Notes: generated by a model from the sequence alone, not told the origin. DNA of 64,000 bases from Euzebya pacifica (GCF_003344865.1 NZ_CP031166.1:496001-560000); one strand, 5' to 3'; counted from the first letter of the stretch, positions 43,301 to 52,600 are shown. A program made the numbers and translations.

Positions 43301-45643
43301 CGCGAGCTTGTGGTCGTGGCCGGGGTGGACCAAGTCGCCGATCGGCACGGGGTCTTGACCCATGGGCCGGACGAGGGTGTCCGGGGAGAGGCAGGCGCCG
43401 CCGATGAACAGGTGGGGGTTGTCGCCTTCCCACTTGTCGATGAGGAGGTCGCCTTCGGCTCCGGGTCCGACGGCCCAGTCGATGTCGGGGACGCCGGGCA
43501 CGGGTGCGTGGAGGACGGTGGTGTTGGTGTTGGGCTTGGGGCCGTTGGCGTAGTCGATGGCGAGGTAGGGACGGTCGAGCGGGTCGATCTTGGCGGCGAG
43601 CAGCTTGAAGAGGGCGGCGTCCTTGGGGTGGCTCTCGATCTCGACGTAGCCGAGCCCTGAGGTTGCCTTGAGTGCTTCGACGCCGTCGACGAGGTCGCTG
43701 ATGGGTAGGCCGGGAACGGTCCGGCATTCGTAGGAGGCGACGCCTTGCTTGTTGACGGTCTTGGAGATGACCGCAGGGCTTCGCCGGTCGGATCCGACGA
43801 GCCCGCAGGCCCGGAAGTAGTCGTCCCAGTCGAGGGCGTCGAGGAACAACCGGTCGCTGTTGGTCTCGGGTCCAACGAGGGGTTCGTCGGGGTTGTAGCC
43901 GGCGGGGTCGCCGAGCATGACGGTGTCGGAGGGGTGGCAGCCGTAGATGACCGACACGAGCGGGGAGGGGTTGCCGGAGGGGTCGTCACGTCGGGTGATC
44001 CGCAGGTAGTCGACCTCGATCTTCTCCGCGAGGGCGGCGGTCTTCTTGGACACGGCGGCCCAGTCGATGCTGGCGGACAGTCGGAACTTCGCTTCGGTGA
44101 TGGCGGGCCGGCCGGGCTTGGTGAGCCGGACGGCTTCCTCGAGCACCGGGGCTCCGAGCTTTAGCGCGTAGAAGGCGGCGTGCAGGTCCAGGGCTTCGAG
44201 GAACGCCCGTGTCTTGGGGTCGACTTCGACGGTGTCGGGGTGGTGACCGAAGCAGATCGAGATGGCGGTGTCGGGCAGCACCCGTCCGTCGGAGTCGTGG
44301 GTGCGCCGTCCGATCCTCAGCCACGGCGCGTCGATCTTCTCTGCGATTGCCTCGGCCTGCTTCATCACCTTCTCGTAGGTGGTGCCCTGCGGCAGGTTCC
44401 AGATCGTTTCGAACAGTGCCCGGTCGGCGGTGCGCACGAGTGGGATGGGGCGGACCAGGTCGGGCATGCCGAGTTTGAGGGCGTTGAAGGCCCGGTCGAA
44501 CGCCTGGTGGATGGCGTAGGCGAGCGTCCAGTTGTCGAGGTCGCCGGCGAGGTGTGGGGCCGCTGGCAGCGGCACGGTGTTCCACACGACCTTGAACTGC
44601 TGTTCGTTGCGGCTGCCGGGAACCGGCTGTCCGCCGGGGTCGGTGTCGGGCATGGGGGCAACGAGGACGTACTTGCCGGTGCCCGGTTCGGTTGCGACGG
44701 CCGACATGAGTTCTTCGGTCTTGTCCTTGTACTTGGCGATCGTCCCGCCGGCCGGGACTTGGAAGATCGCCATCTTGTGGGTCTCCTCGCCGTTGCCTTC
44801 CGGAGGCTGGGAGAACTCGCCGGCGTACTGGGGTGGTGGCACCTGGCCGAGGCGAACCGACATCCAGCGTTCGCCCCACAACTGCGCGTTGGTGAGGAAC
44901 TCGCGTTGGGGGGCTGCGAACTCGATGATGTAGCGGCGCGCGCCGATGGAGGCGCCGGTGAGCAGGCCGATGGCAACCCATGCGGTGGTGATGATCGGGA
45001 GGGACAGTGCGAACCCGTCGATGCCGCTGGCCACCCTGATGGTCGCGACAGTGCCGACGGCCGCGATCGCGATCGCCGTGGCCAGTGGCGCCCAGATGAT
45101 CTTGGTGGTCCCGAGCCTGCCGATGACGTCGGCGTCGATGACGGCGGCGGGGAAGGTTCCCTGCATCTGGAAGTCGGCGTAGGCGGCGTCGCGCGACCCT
45201 GCGGCGACGGCTTGGGCGAGCAGGAACACCGCGAGGGTGTCGATGGCGAAATGGGGCATCGCGATGCCCGTGGCTGCCATGACAAGCAGTTCAGTGAGGC
45301 CGGCGGTGAGGCCTGCGAGGAATGCCCACCAGGCCGAGATCCTGATCGGCGGCCACCACGAGTTGCCGTCGGGACCCACCCCGCCGAACCAGGCCTTGGC
45401 TCCGAGGGGTTGCATCAGGTGGGCGGCGTACAGCTGTGCTTTGCCGGCGTTGACGAACCCCGGCCCCTCGATGTCGTAGATCTCCTCTGGCTTGGGCCAG
45501 CCGAACCGGACGAACACGGCCGTGGCCAGGTAGGCACCGACTCCTGGTAGTCGGAACCAGATGCCGCCGACGAGAAGGACGACTGCGATCCCGATCTCGA
45601 CCTGCTTCTCCGACCACGGGTTCGGTGGCTTTCGGACGGCCAT
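40355..45643 (-). CDS. FtsK/TcpA-like conjugation ATPase interrupted by two inteins
   Basis: A 1762-residue precursor; removing the inteins leaves about 1119 residues. Four or five transmembrane helices lie in the first 250 residues, followed by a cytoplasmic ATPase. The Walker A motif reads GGA / SGSGK / S once the inteins are removed: intein 1 occupies residues 751-894, SGSGK is 895-899, intein 2 is 900-1398 and the next extein residue is Ser1399. Walker B is FIIIEE (about 1532-1537). A Pro/Ala/Glu tail ends in EEYPDLDELLADLG. This fits a TcpA-type FtsK-like coupling or pump ATPase. ATG 45643 is six bases after the NERD gene. The ATPase can work only after both inteins splice out. Confidence 0.87.
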   Translation of the reverse strand: MAVRKPPNPWSEKQVEIGIAVVLLVGGIWFRLPGVGAYLATAVFVRFGWPKPEEIYDIEGPGFVNAGKAQLYAAHLMQPLGAKAWFGGVGPDGNSWWPPIRISAWWAFLAGLTAGLTELLVMAATGIAMPHFAIDTLAVFLLAQAVAAGSRDAAYADFQMQGTFPAAVIDADVIGRLGTTKIIWAPLATAIAIAAVGTVATIRVASGIDGFALSLPIITTAWVAIGLLTGASIGARRYIIEFAAPQREFLTNAQLWGERWMSVRLGQVPPPQYAGEFSQPPEGNGEETHKMAIFQVPAGGTIAKYKDKTEELMSAVATEPGTGKYVLVAPMPDTDPGGQPVPGSRNEQQFKVVWNTVPLPAAPHLAGDLDNWTLAYAIHQAFDRAFNALKLGMPDLVRPIPLVRTADRALFETIWNLPQGTTYEKVMKQAEAIAEKIDAPWLRIGRRTHDSDGRVLPDTAISICFGHHPDTVEVDPKTRAFLEALDLHAAFYALKLGAPVLEEAVRLTKPGRPAITEAKFRLSASIDWAAVSKKTAALAEKIEVDYLRITRRDDPSGNPSPLVSVIYGCHPSDTVMLGDPAGYNPDEPLVGPETNSDRLFLDALDWDDYFRACGLVGSDRRSPAVISKTVNKQGVASYECRTVPGLPISDLVDGVEALKATSGLGYVEIESHPKDAALFKLLAAKIDPLDRPYLAIDYANGPKPNTNTTVLHAPVPGVPDIDWAVGPGAEGDLLIDKWEGDNPHLFIGGACLSPDTLVRPMGQDPVPIGDLVHPGHDHKLAIRTGLPDGRLGWAGSTHAGTVRRADAWSLRLIDGRQLTGSPDHPVWTPTGWRGLATLRHGDMVATEHPDGHHGGGTAYWTPVKDVAHVGVMDLYDLTVSSTHNYLANGLVAHNSGSGKALALDTPIPSPDGWTTMGELRIGDRVYDDQGQPCAVVGLSPIWQDRPCFEVTFDDGTSIVADAAHEWVVQNRTDRKAGTYRKLETRDLHTGHTDGDVWSIDLAPAAQADDVDLPIDPYLLGVLLGDGDIGFPSRQWITSADPEIIDHVRRVLPDGMDIEVRNDGTELCWQITWPERDYRDNDANLWLREKIGVDIDTGELIGIHDPDEVLRGAIAASPAYRGNPVTSTETAARQLAAVAEQSGRTARVQAYTGRGGATRYEVTTDDAWPTRADGTTTSFLAGACLAGLRRGTNGGIGVLAATTRLIQPHLPDGVSISRQRPGFDTGYLTCDRPKQPSPLRQALAELGLSGTKSHTKFIPDLYMRGSADQRLALLQGLMDTDGHVDRNGRALFGVVSERLARGVLALARSLGAKATITTTRSVLRDHDYGPVWIVGWTSCVRSVRLARKAERLPKSTPPIAGRRWVRSVEAVDRRPTRCIEVDAPSHVFLSGEGLVPSMNSITTLWMLLQLMHNNDPADVKFALADPKTELVYFEDAAHVNHFLGLTTPGFMANPYGAMADLLEHLKEETYRRNQSFTMHPAKPQKLTQARFIARQEIAHAHAGTVPDYWPAATAFPWWDGPPEAHPFMLPYQFIIIEECSTFFKKPANKEQHGDWERLIGHVEEMARIARSAGMHIAAMTQYPKKENIPTTLLAQCRRIGLSMNRIGSMLTIEESGLQGIKTPGRGKMSYGKSYKGVRCLFVRAPDEKDPDAPNDRDMFFEPVPKDGESRVEVGGRLPGTTGPTVVAAPPPDPSGVWLPTGGRAVMPGAVAPSAAQGAAQGRAETEPVADGRDRPEGEGGDAPDWGRPDEEYPDLDELLADLG
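41450..42946 (-). other. Intein 2 (499 residues) with LAGLIDADG endonuclease, class 3-like
   Basis: It starts with Ala (ALALDTPIPSPDGWTTMGEL) instead of Cys or Ser, as in class 3 inteins. It has the class 3 Trp in block B (ADAAHEW) and the internal block F Cys (TRCIEVD). Two LAGLIDADG-type motifs are present (LLGVLLGDGDIG and LALLQGLMDTDGHVD). The end is VPSMN before extein Ser: class 3 inteins usually have Thr where this has Ser and His before the final Asn where this has Met, so splicing may be slow or conditional. Confidence 0.88.
42962..43393 (-). other. Intein 1 (144 residues), mini-intein without endonuclease
   Basis: It begins CLSPDTLVRPMG, has the block B TxxH pattern in TGSPDHPVW, and ends YDLTVSSTHNYLANGLVAHN before extein Ser. 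These are normal class 1 features: Cys1, penultimate His and final Asn. No LAGLIDADG or HNH insertion is present, so it cannot home by itself. Only 15 bases of host sequence separate it from intein 2. Confidence 0.9.
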
Positions 45644-45648
45644 GGTGG

Positions 45649-46281
45649 TCAGCGCCCGTGCGCGGTGACGGTGGTCTGGTCGGGCAGCAACCCGTGGAGG
45701 GATCGGAGGATGGGGCCGCACGGTGCCGGGGACCCGGTGGTGTCGAGCATCTTCTTCAGTCGTCCGGCGGCCCTGGGCCCGGCGGCGATCGCGGTGCCGT
45801 CCTTGGGCCGGTACAGCGTCGTGTTGACCTTGCCGTTGTCGTTTGAGGCGAACACCACGGTGACTGCGTCGATCCGGAGTCCAGCGAGGTGGGGCTTGAC
45901 CGCCGGGGTGCTGTCCCCCACTGCGAGGATGCGTTCGCGGAGTTTGCGGGCCGCGGCGGCCAGGGTCTGCTTGTCAGCGTGCGGCACGGCCTCACGGCCA
46001 CGGCGGGTCGTTCCGCCCATCGTCCAGTACAGGCCCGGCTTCCACTGCTTCGCGTCGATCACGAGGATGTGGAACCCGCGGACGACGACGTGGTCGACGT
46101 TGGCCTGGTAGCCCGGGATGCGGAGATCGTGGAGGACGTAGACGTCGGGGTCCGCACTGAACGCCTGCCCGAGCAGTTCGGCGCATGCGAGCTCGCCGAC
46201 GCGCCCCTGCGCGGCCCGGTCACCGGTCGTCCAGCCGCCGGCTCGGACGAGGGTGCCGCCGGGGGTTCCGTAGCTGTTCAT
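45649..46281 (-). CDS. NERD-domain putative nuclease
   Basis: A 210-residue protein (ATG 46281). Residues 22-80 carry the NERD signature: QGRVGELACAELLG, then DLRIPGYQANVDHVVV and FHILVIDAKQWKPG, where Glu, Asp and the DxK of a PD-(D/E)XK-like fold are in place. NERD proteins are usually thought to be nucleases and are frequent on plasmids. It lies at the head of the FtsK-like gene, six bases away. The remaining residues have no named domain. Confidence 0.82.
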   Translation of the reverse strand: MNSYGTPGGTLVRAGGWTTGDRAAQGRVGELACAELLGQAFSADPDVYVLHDLRIPGYQANVDHVVVRGFHILVIDAKQWKPGLYWTMGGTTRRGREAVPHADKQTLAAAARKLRERILAVGDSTPAVKPHLAGLRIDAVTVVFASNDNGKVNTTLYRPKDGTAIAAGPRAAGRLKKMLDTTGSPAPCGPILRSLHGLLPDQTTVTAHGR

Positions 46282-46707
46282 CGTCCGGTGACGGTCGACC
46301 GGCCCCGTCCGCGGGGCACCGCTCCCCGCCCCGGGTGCTCGTTGACCGCCGGGTCTGCGACTTTCGGAATGGCCGACCTGCGGCTGCGTCGGAGGGCAGC
46401 TATTCACTCTCCCGACACACCAGTCGCCCGGCCCGCCCGCGCCACGCGGAATGACCGTAAGCACACCCCACAAAAACGCCCGTCCCCCGGCCGAGAGGTC
46501 GCGTTCTCGAACCAGGGGACCAGGACAAACAGAAGGCCACCCGTCGAGGAGACCTGTTGACACTGTAACCCTACAGCGTCAATGGGTCCAACCCTTCCGT
46601 CCCCGGGGAATGGGACAGGAAGCAGAAGAGGACCACGAGATGACCAGCAAGTGCGGAGCAACACCGGCCCAAGCCGGCACCGCGCCCCTGACGCAAGGGG
46701 CGAACCA
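46282..46707. other. Intergenic region upstream of the replication block
   Basis: No convincing gene. A TTGACA at 46557-46562 followed by TGTAACCCTACA, a small TGTA/TACA dyad, might be a promoter or operator for the rightward genes, but a clear -10 box at proper spacing was not found. GCAAGGGG lies about ten bases before the GTG at 46708. Confidence 0.4.
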
Positions 46708-47040
46708 GTGGCGGTAGAAACCAGCGCATGGGTGATGCGCCACTCCCCCACCCACGCCCAAGACCTCGTGGTCCACCTGTGCATGGCCGACCTCGCCGAC
46801 TCCACCCGCGGCGACCGTGTCGAGGTCTCCATCGACCGTCTCGCATGCATGGCGCGCGTCACCCCCGAAGAACTCCGTCGATCCCTGACTCGCCTCATCG
46901 ACGCCGGCCTCGCCGCCGAACTGGTCCCGGGGCGCGCCGCCAACGTGGGTGTGTGGCGCCTGCTGTGCGACCCGGCCTCCGACGTCGTGTTCGACCGCCA
47001 CGTAATGTTCGCCGGAGAGGAGGCCCGCAGTGTCCGCTGA
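46708..47040 (+). CDS. Winged-helix protein, paralogue of the next gene
   Basis: A 110-residue protein starting at GTG behind AAGGGG. It is a winged helix-turn-helix domain (HTH_36 type): AWVMRHSPTHAQDLVVHLCM, then EVSIDRLACMARVTPEELRR, then LIDAGLAAELVPG. It aligns along nearly its whole length with the first 105 residues of the following protein (shared WV.RHSP, MAD.A, D.LA.MAR, RLLC, FDR/YDR). It overlaps that gene by 11 bases. A shortened or regulatory version of the replication initiator is plausible. Confidence 0.75.
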   Translation: MAVETSAWVMRHSPTHAQDLVVHLCMADLADSTRGDRVEVSIDRLACMARVTPEELRRSLTRLIDAGLAAELVPGRAANVGVWRLLCDPASDVVFDRHVMFAGEEARSVR

Positions 47041-48016
47041 GAACGTCGCTTGGGTCTACCGCCACTCCCCCTACAAGGGCGTGAAGTTCGGCATCCACCA
47101 GGCCATGGCCGACATCGCCAACGCCGCGCACGGCAACGAGATCTGGATGCGCCACGACAAGCTCGCGGCCATGGCCCGCACGTCACGCTCCAGCGTGTCG
47201 AGGTTCTGCACCGAGATGATCGAGGACGGCCTGCTCGAACTGGTCGAGGACAACTCCCAGAACGGCCGCAACGACGCTTCCCGCTACCGGCTGCTGTGCC
47301 CAGCCGACGCCGAGGTCATGTACGACCGGTTCACCAAGTCCGGCCGTCCCGATGACACCCAGCCCGAGGTCGAGGGCCAGCAGATCAGCCGGTTCCGCAA
47401 GTCGGTGTCGCAGAAGCAGCGCGAACGCATGGAGGAAGTCGACGCCCCGACCCTGCTCGACGGCCTGTACGAAGAGGACGTCATCGACGTCGACCCTGAC
47501 GGGCCGCTGGCACCGGTCTTGTCCATGAACCCCCCGGCGGGCAGCCGACGGGCCGACCCCGACAAGCCGCAGACCTCCCAGGAAGCCTACGAGCGGCTGT
47601 CGGACCTCCCCATCTCCCCCGATGACGACGCCGAACTGAAGGCGGCGTCCGGCCTGGTACTCGCCTACTACACGTTGTGGCGCACCGAGAACGGCCTCGG
47701 ACGGATGCGGAACAACAGCTGGCACGGCGAGGTCCGCAGCATGGCCAAGCACCTCATGTCAGCCGAAGCCCTGCCGCCACAGGTCGTCGCCCAGATCGTC
47801 ATGGAGTGGCACGACAAGAACATGGAGTTCACCGCCTCCGGTGGGACCGCCTCGCGTCCCGGCTACATCAAGACGATCGCCCAGTCCTGGATCGACCGCG
47901 GCAACGGCATGGCCCAGCACGGCATCGACGGCAAGGGAACCTCTCGCCGCCAGCACGAGACCAACACCCGCCAAGCCCCCATCGCTGACCGCGCCCACCT
48001 GGCCAACCTGATCTGA
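47030..48016 (+). CDS. Winged-helix replication-initiator-like protein
   Basis: A 328-residue protein. Residues 1-105 are a winged helix (MRHDKLAAMARTSRSSVSRF as recognition part). The middle (110-190) is linker-like. The C-terminal domain (about 195-315) is helical (SGLVLAYYTLWRTENGLGR, PQVVAQIVMEWHDKN, GYIKTIAQSWIDRG). This order, N-terminal winged helix plus C-terminal helical domain, resembles phage O/DnaD-type initiators. Its position before another replication-type gene and dnaB supports an initiator role, but no catalytic Rep motifs are present and the assignment is inferred. Confidence 0.68.
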   Translation: MSAENVAWVYRHSPYKGVKFGIHQAMADIANAAHGNEIWMRHDKLAAMARTSRSSVSRFCTEMIEDGLLELVEDNSQNGRNDASRYRLLCPADAEVMYDRFTKSGRPDDTQPEVEGQQISRFRKSVSQKQRERMEEVDAPTLLDGLYEEDVIDVDPDGPLAPVLSMNPPAGSRRADPDKPQTSQEAYERLSDLPISPDDDAELKAASGLVLAYYTLWRTENGLGRMRNNSWHGEVRSMAKHLMSAEALPPQVVAQIVMEWHDKNMEFTASGGTASRPGYIKTIAQSWIDRGNGMAQHGIDGKGTSRRQHETNTRQAPIADRAHLANLI

Positions 48017-48024
48017 CGGCACTG

Positions 48025-48789
48025 ATGCAACGAGAAGAGTTCGTCATCTGGCACCGCGAGGTGCTGGACAAGCTCTGGCCGCACAACCGCGACCGGCCAG
48101 TTCCCATCGACGACGATCCGGAACACCCCTCCACCCAGGCCTACGTTGCCTACATGCGTGCCCGCTACCCGGCGATGTCCCACATTCCCGTGGAGCACGC
48201 CCTGCACGCCGCCTACGCCCTCGCCCGCTCGCGCAACTCCAAGTACGAGCCGCCGCTCAGCGAGTTCGTCCGCTACGCCGAACGGTCCATGGGGTTGGCG
48301 CCGGCATCGGGCACGGCCCTGTCATGGCCGGACGCGCAACGGCTGATGAACGAGGCACTGCGCGCCCATTCCGGGGCCGGGCACCAGGTCCGCCCCCACG
48401 ACATCCGCGAGTTGGAGAACGGCAACGTCGAGGTCGTCCCCAACATGGCGTGGAAACCGGCATGGGAAGTCGCCGCCGGCCCGATCGTGGCCCGCTTCAT
48501 CCGCGAGACCGGCGGCATCCTCGTGGTGGCTCGCCGGTGGCCCGACACGACCTACGTCGCCCAGTTCCGCATGTGGATCGAAGCGCTCAACGACACCGAT
48601 GACGTGGAATCCGACCTGCGCATGGCCCGCCACAGCCTCGCTGCTCTGTCGGAGAAGCCCCCACCGATGCTCAGCGATTCAATCGCCGCGCTCATCGACC
48701 AGCTCCCGTTCCGCCTCGATCCACCGGGCGACCGCCGGGCGCTCGGGACGGGCCGCGAGGGCGACCAGTTCCACGCCGAAGCCAACTGA
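48025..48789 (+). CDS. Unknown protein, possible helicase-loading factor
   Basis: A 254-residue protein beginning eight bases after the winged-helix gene, without a visible ribosome-binding site. The first 85 residues are helical (FVIWHREVLDKLWPHNRDR, VEHALHAAYALARSRNSKY), like the small N-terminal domains of phage helicase loaders. The middle has MAWKPAWEVAAGPIVARFI. No ATPase motif is present. The gene order initiator, this gene, DnaB (convergent) is the only reason for the loader suggestion. Confidence 0.55.
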   Translation: MQREEFVIWHREVLDKLWPHNRDRPVPIDDDPEHPSTQAYVAYMRARYPAMSHIPVEHALHAAYALARSRNSKYEPPLSEFVRYAERSMGLAPASGTALSWPDAQRLMNEALRAHSGAGHQVRPHDIRELENGNVEVVPNMAWKPAWEVAAGPIVARFIRETGGILVVARRWPDTTYVAQFRMWIEALNDTDDVESDLRMARHSLAALSEKPPPMLSDSIAALIDQLPFRLDPPGDRRALGTGREGDQFHAEAN

Positions 48790-48801
48790 CCCCCGAGGGG
48801 C

Positions 48802-49608
48802 TCAGTCCATGTGTGGGATCAGGTCGACGAGCGCGGTCTGCCAGCGCATCCCCCACATGTCCTGCGGCGTGGTGCCCATCGCGTTGGCGATGTCGTCGGC
48901 GGCCGCCATCGATACCCGGTTGGCCTCAACGGCACGGCTGGCCCGCTTGGCTGCGGTGTCCCGCTCCTTGCGGGTCAACCCTTCCCGGAGCATCTGGGTG
49001 TAGCCGCCTGCCCGGCGCGCGGCCTCCACGATCGGTTCCACCGGCAGGTAGACCTTGTCCAGCGGTCGCGGAGCGGCATGGGCGGTTCCGGCCGGGTCGG
49101 GGTGCCCGGACCGCTTGATCTTCGCTGCGTGCCTGTCGCAGTACCCGCCGGAGTGGCGCCGGTCACCGCAGCCGTCCAACAGGCACGTGTGCGCCAGGCA
49201 GAACCGCACGTCGGATCCCACGACGACATCGCAGGACGCCTGCCCGCACTCCTCGGAATCGGACGGTGCGACCGGAGGTCCGGTCACCATCGCGGGGGCT
49301 GTGCGCACCTGCTGCCGCTCGTAGTGCTCCTCGCACATCCCGTTCTTGTGCCAGGGGGCAGCGCAGTCGTACACGCCGTCCTCGCCGGTGTGGATGCAGT
49401 GGGGCTTGGGCCTGCCGCGTGACAGACCCAGGTAGCCCTGGTTGAACCAGCGGGAGTGGTGCTTGCGGCACAACCCCAACGCGACCGACTTGCTTTCGCA
49501 CGGGCCGGCTCCGTCAACGTCGACCCCGCAGGGACCGTCGTTGGCCTTCCCGTCGGGCAACGGGTCGGGCAGGACGCGCACGAAGTCGGCGGCGATGGTG
49601 TCGTTCAT
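48802..49608 (-). CDS. Protein of four zinc-binding modules with C-terminal HTH
   Basis: A 268-residue protein; ATG 49608 has GGAG eight bases upstream, while GTG 49638 (GTGA overlap with the dnaB stop) is the other option. Four modules of C-xn-C-xn-C-x2-H are visible: C27/C37/C47/H50, C71/C82/C92/H95, C121/C126/C137/H140 and C142/C147/C157/H160. The last 70 residues look like an XRE-type helix-turn-helix (KRASRAVEANRVSMAAADDI, then ANAMGTTPQDMWG). It probably binds DNA and is co-transcribed with dnaB. Related modules make up the protein at 9708. Confidence 0.75.
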   Translation of the reverse strand: MNDTIAADFVRVLPDPLPDGKANDGPCGVDVDGAGPCESKSVALGLCRKHHSRWFNQGYLGLSRGRPKPHCIHTGEDGVYDCAAPWHKNGMCEEHYERQQVRTAPAMVTGPPVAPSDSEECGQASCDVVVGSDVRFCLAHTCLLDGCGDRRHSGGYCDRHAAKIKRSGHPDPAGTAHAAPRPLDKVYLPVEPIVEAARRAGGYTQMLREGLTRKERDTAAKRASRAVEANRVSMAAADDIANAMGTTPQDMWGMRWQTALVDLIPHMD

Positions 49609-49634
49609 GGCTGGGTCTCCGGGGGGAAGTGGGG

Positions 49635-52600
49635 TCACAACGCTCCGCCGGCGTCGGGCGGGGCGAGGCGTCGTTCGAGAGGCTTGAACATCGAGTGCTG
49701 CGGGATGAAAGAAGCGGAGACGACCCCGATCGGGCCGTGGCGGTTCTTGGCGAGGCCGAACTCCACGATCCCGACGTCCGGGCTGTCGGGGTTGTAGACC
49801 TCGTCGCGGTACAGGAACACCACGGCTGCGGCGTCCTGTTCGAGGGCCCCGGAGTTGTGGGAGACGATGTCGTTGGCGATGAAGGCATTGGGGCCTGGCA
49901 CCGCCGCGTCGAAGGTCTCCTCCTCCCCGGCTGGGCTGATGGCAACGATCTCGTCCCAGAACAACTCGGAGGCTGCGGTGTCAGCGACGCCCGCACCGCG
50001 GCGGTAACCGGTTGTGCCGGTGTCACCCCCCAGTGGGACGTTCTGGACGCCCGCCGCGCTGCTGTCCGGGTCGTTGGGCCGCTCCGGGTCCGTGCTGGTC
50101 CCGACCGCGGCGAGCAGGTCACCGACGACGAGGTCCCCGGTCTTGGCCCATCCGCCGAAGCTGAGGAAGGGGTGGTTGTCGGTCGCGCGGACACGCCTGC
50201 CGGAGGCCAACTGAATCTCTGTGACTGGCTTGACTCCGGTCGACCACACCTCGGTCATCACCGACCGGATCAGACGGCCCCGGTCATCAACGCTCCACAC
50301 CTTGACCGGCCCACCGTCGACGAGGTCCCGGATCGGGACACGGGCGCCGGTGTCGGCCCGCCACACCTTCGTGTCGCCCGTCAGGCACTCGCGGAGGTCG
50401 GACAGGATCGGTCGGCGGTCCTGTCGTTCCTCGACCTTCCGGGACAGCTGGGAGAGTGCGAGGACGGCGCAGTTCTTCTTCTTGGCGAGCAGCTTGAGCC
50501 GCCGCGAGACGGTGGAGACCTCCTGCTGGCGGCTCTCGACGCGTTCCCCGAGCTCGACGAGCTGGAGGTAGTCGACGATGATGAGGTCGAGGCCGTCGAG
50601 TTCGCGTTCGGCCCGTTCGATGCGGGCGGCGATCTCCCCGAAGGTCATGGCGTCGTCGATGATCATCATCGGCAGCACGTCGAGCCGGGCGGCGGCCTTG
50701 GAGATCATCTGCCACTCCCGGTCGTCCATCGTGCCCTGCTCCATCTTGTCGGTGGGCATCCGGGCCTCGGCCGACATGAACCGCTTGCCGAGGTCGAGCT
50801 GCGACATCTCCAGCGATACGAACGCGGTCTTGTAGCCGCCCCGCGCCGCTTCGAGCGCGAGCTGGCCGGCGACCAGGCTGTTGTGAACGATGAGGTCGTC
50901 GGCGATGAAGTTGTGGTGGGGGTCCACTTGGATGTCGTAGGTCGCTTCGGTCCCGTCCGGTTCGACTGAGACGATGGGGTCGAAGCCGGTGTCGCCATCG
51001 AGGAGGCGGTGCAGGCTGTCGTCATCGAGCACTTCGGCGAAGGCGCGCAGTCGTGAGGGGGTGAGTCGCCTGGTGCGGTCGCGTCCTTGTTTGTCGGTGC
51101 GCAGTCCGGCGCGCCGGAACAGGTCGGGCCACGACATCCCGGTGGCCTTTCGGGCCGTGTCGATGCGTTCCCACATGGTCGCGGGGTACATGAGCAGGCC
51201 CGTGCGGCCCCCGTCGCGTGCTGTGGCGATCGCACGAACGCGGTCTACGGCGTCCTGCTTGCCGGGGACGGTGATGAGGTCGCAGAACCGCAGAGCTTGG
51301 TCGGCGTCGTGGATGGCAACCTGCCAGGCGCCGGCGTGCCCGTTTGGCTTGTAGTCGATCCGTGCGGCGATGCCGAGGCGCAGCAGCAGGTGGGCGACGT
51401 CTCGGGAGAGTCGTTCCGAGGATGACGCGAAGCCGATGTCGATGGCGCCGATCCCGTCCATCCGAGTCGTGTTCTGTGAGTAGGCGATCCAACCGTCGGT
51501 GGCCCACAGGCATCCGAGGAACTCAGTGAGTTGGTCGGCGGGAAGCCGCATGATGGCGTCGGGGATGTGCTTGTCGTGGGTGTGACACGGCCACAGGCCG
51601 TGATCATCGAGCAGGACCTGGACGGGACCGCGTCGGTCGGTGCTCCACCGCAGTTCGGCGATGGCTCGCTCGATGCGTTGCCCAGCATCGCCACGGGTGC
51701 CTTCGCCACGACGGTGGCGCTTGGACACGCCGATGGTGACGCCAGCGCGTTCGCAGACGTCGTCCCTCGACGGAAGACGGCCGGCGGCGAAGGTGATCTC
51801 GGTGGACCGGTTGTCCTCCGTCCAGGCGCGTTTGACCCTGGTCCGTGCACCGAGGGCTTCCGCGCACGCGATGACGTCTGCGAGCACCTCGTCGAGACCC
51901 GCAGTGAACCCAGGGCTGGTCTTGACCGTGGAGAAGGAACCGTCGCCGAGCATGTACCCGAGGAGTCGGACCTCTTCTGACTTCATCCGTGCCGGGTCCT
52001 GTGGCATGGGAAGGCGCAGCGGAACTTCGAGGTGGTCGGCGCCGACGCGGAGGTCGCCGACCTCGATGAAGCCCCGGTCGGTCAGCACCCGGTGGTTGGC
52101 AGTGGCCCTGACGGTCCGGCCCGACGCGGTGGTCACGCGGTAGACGGCACGCCGGCCGTTGTCGGCGACGCCCACAACCGGCGAGGCCACGATGCGGCCA
52201 ACGGTCCGGTCCAGCGAGGCGACCATGCCGCCCCCCGCTGCCACGATGTCGCCGATGGACCGCACCGACCCCGTCGCGGGGTCGAGCACTCGGGTTGATG
52301 CCGGCAGGCACTTGCCCATTGCGGGTCGGGCGGCGATGAGGGTGATCTCGGTGCGGCGCAGTCCGCGGGTGAGTTTGTCGAGGTCGGGGAGGGTGAAGGA
52401 GGGGCCGAGGAGGGCGCCGCCGCTGGTCTCGACTTCCTCGGCCCAGTCCAGTACCTGTCCGATGGCGGCGCCGATGGTGATGTCGTGGCCCTGGATGTCG
52501 GCGGCGGCTTGGAGTGCGGCGAGCTCGTCGGTGAGGCGGCTGATTTCGCCGGCGACGTCGAGGGTGTCGCTGCCGGCCTTCTGTGCGTCGGCGCCGAACT

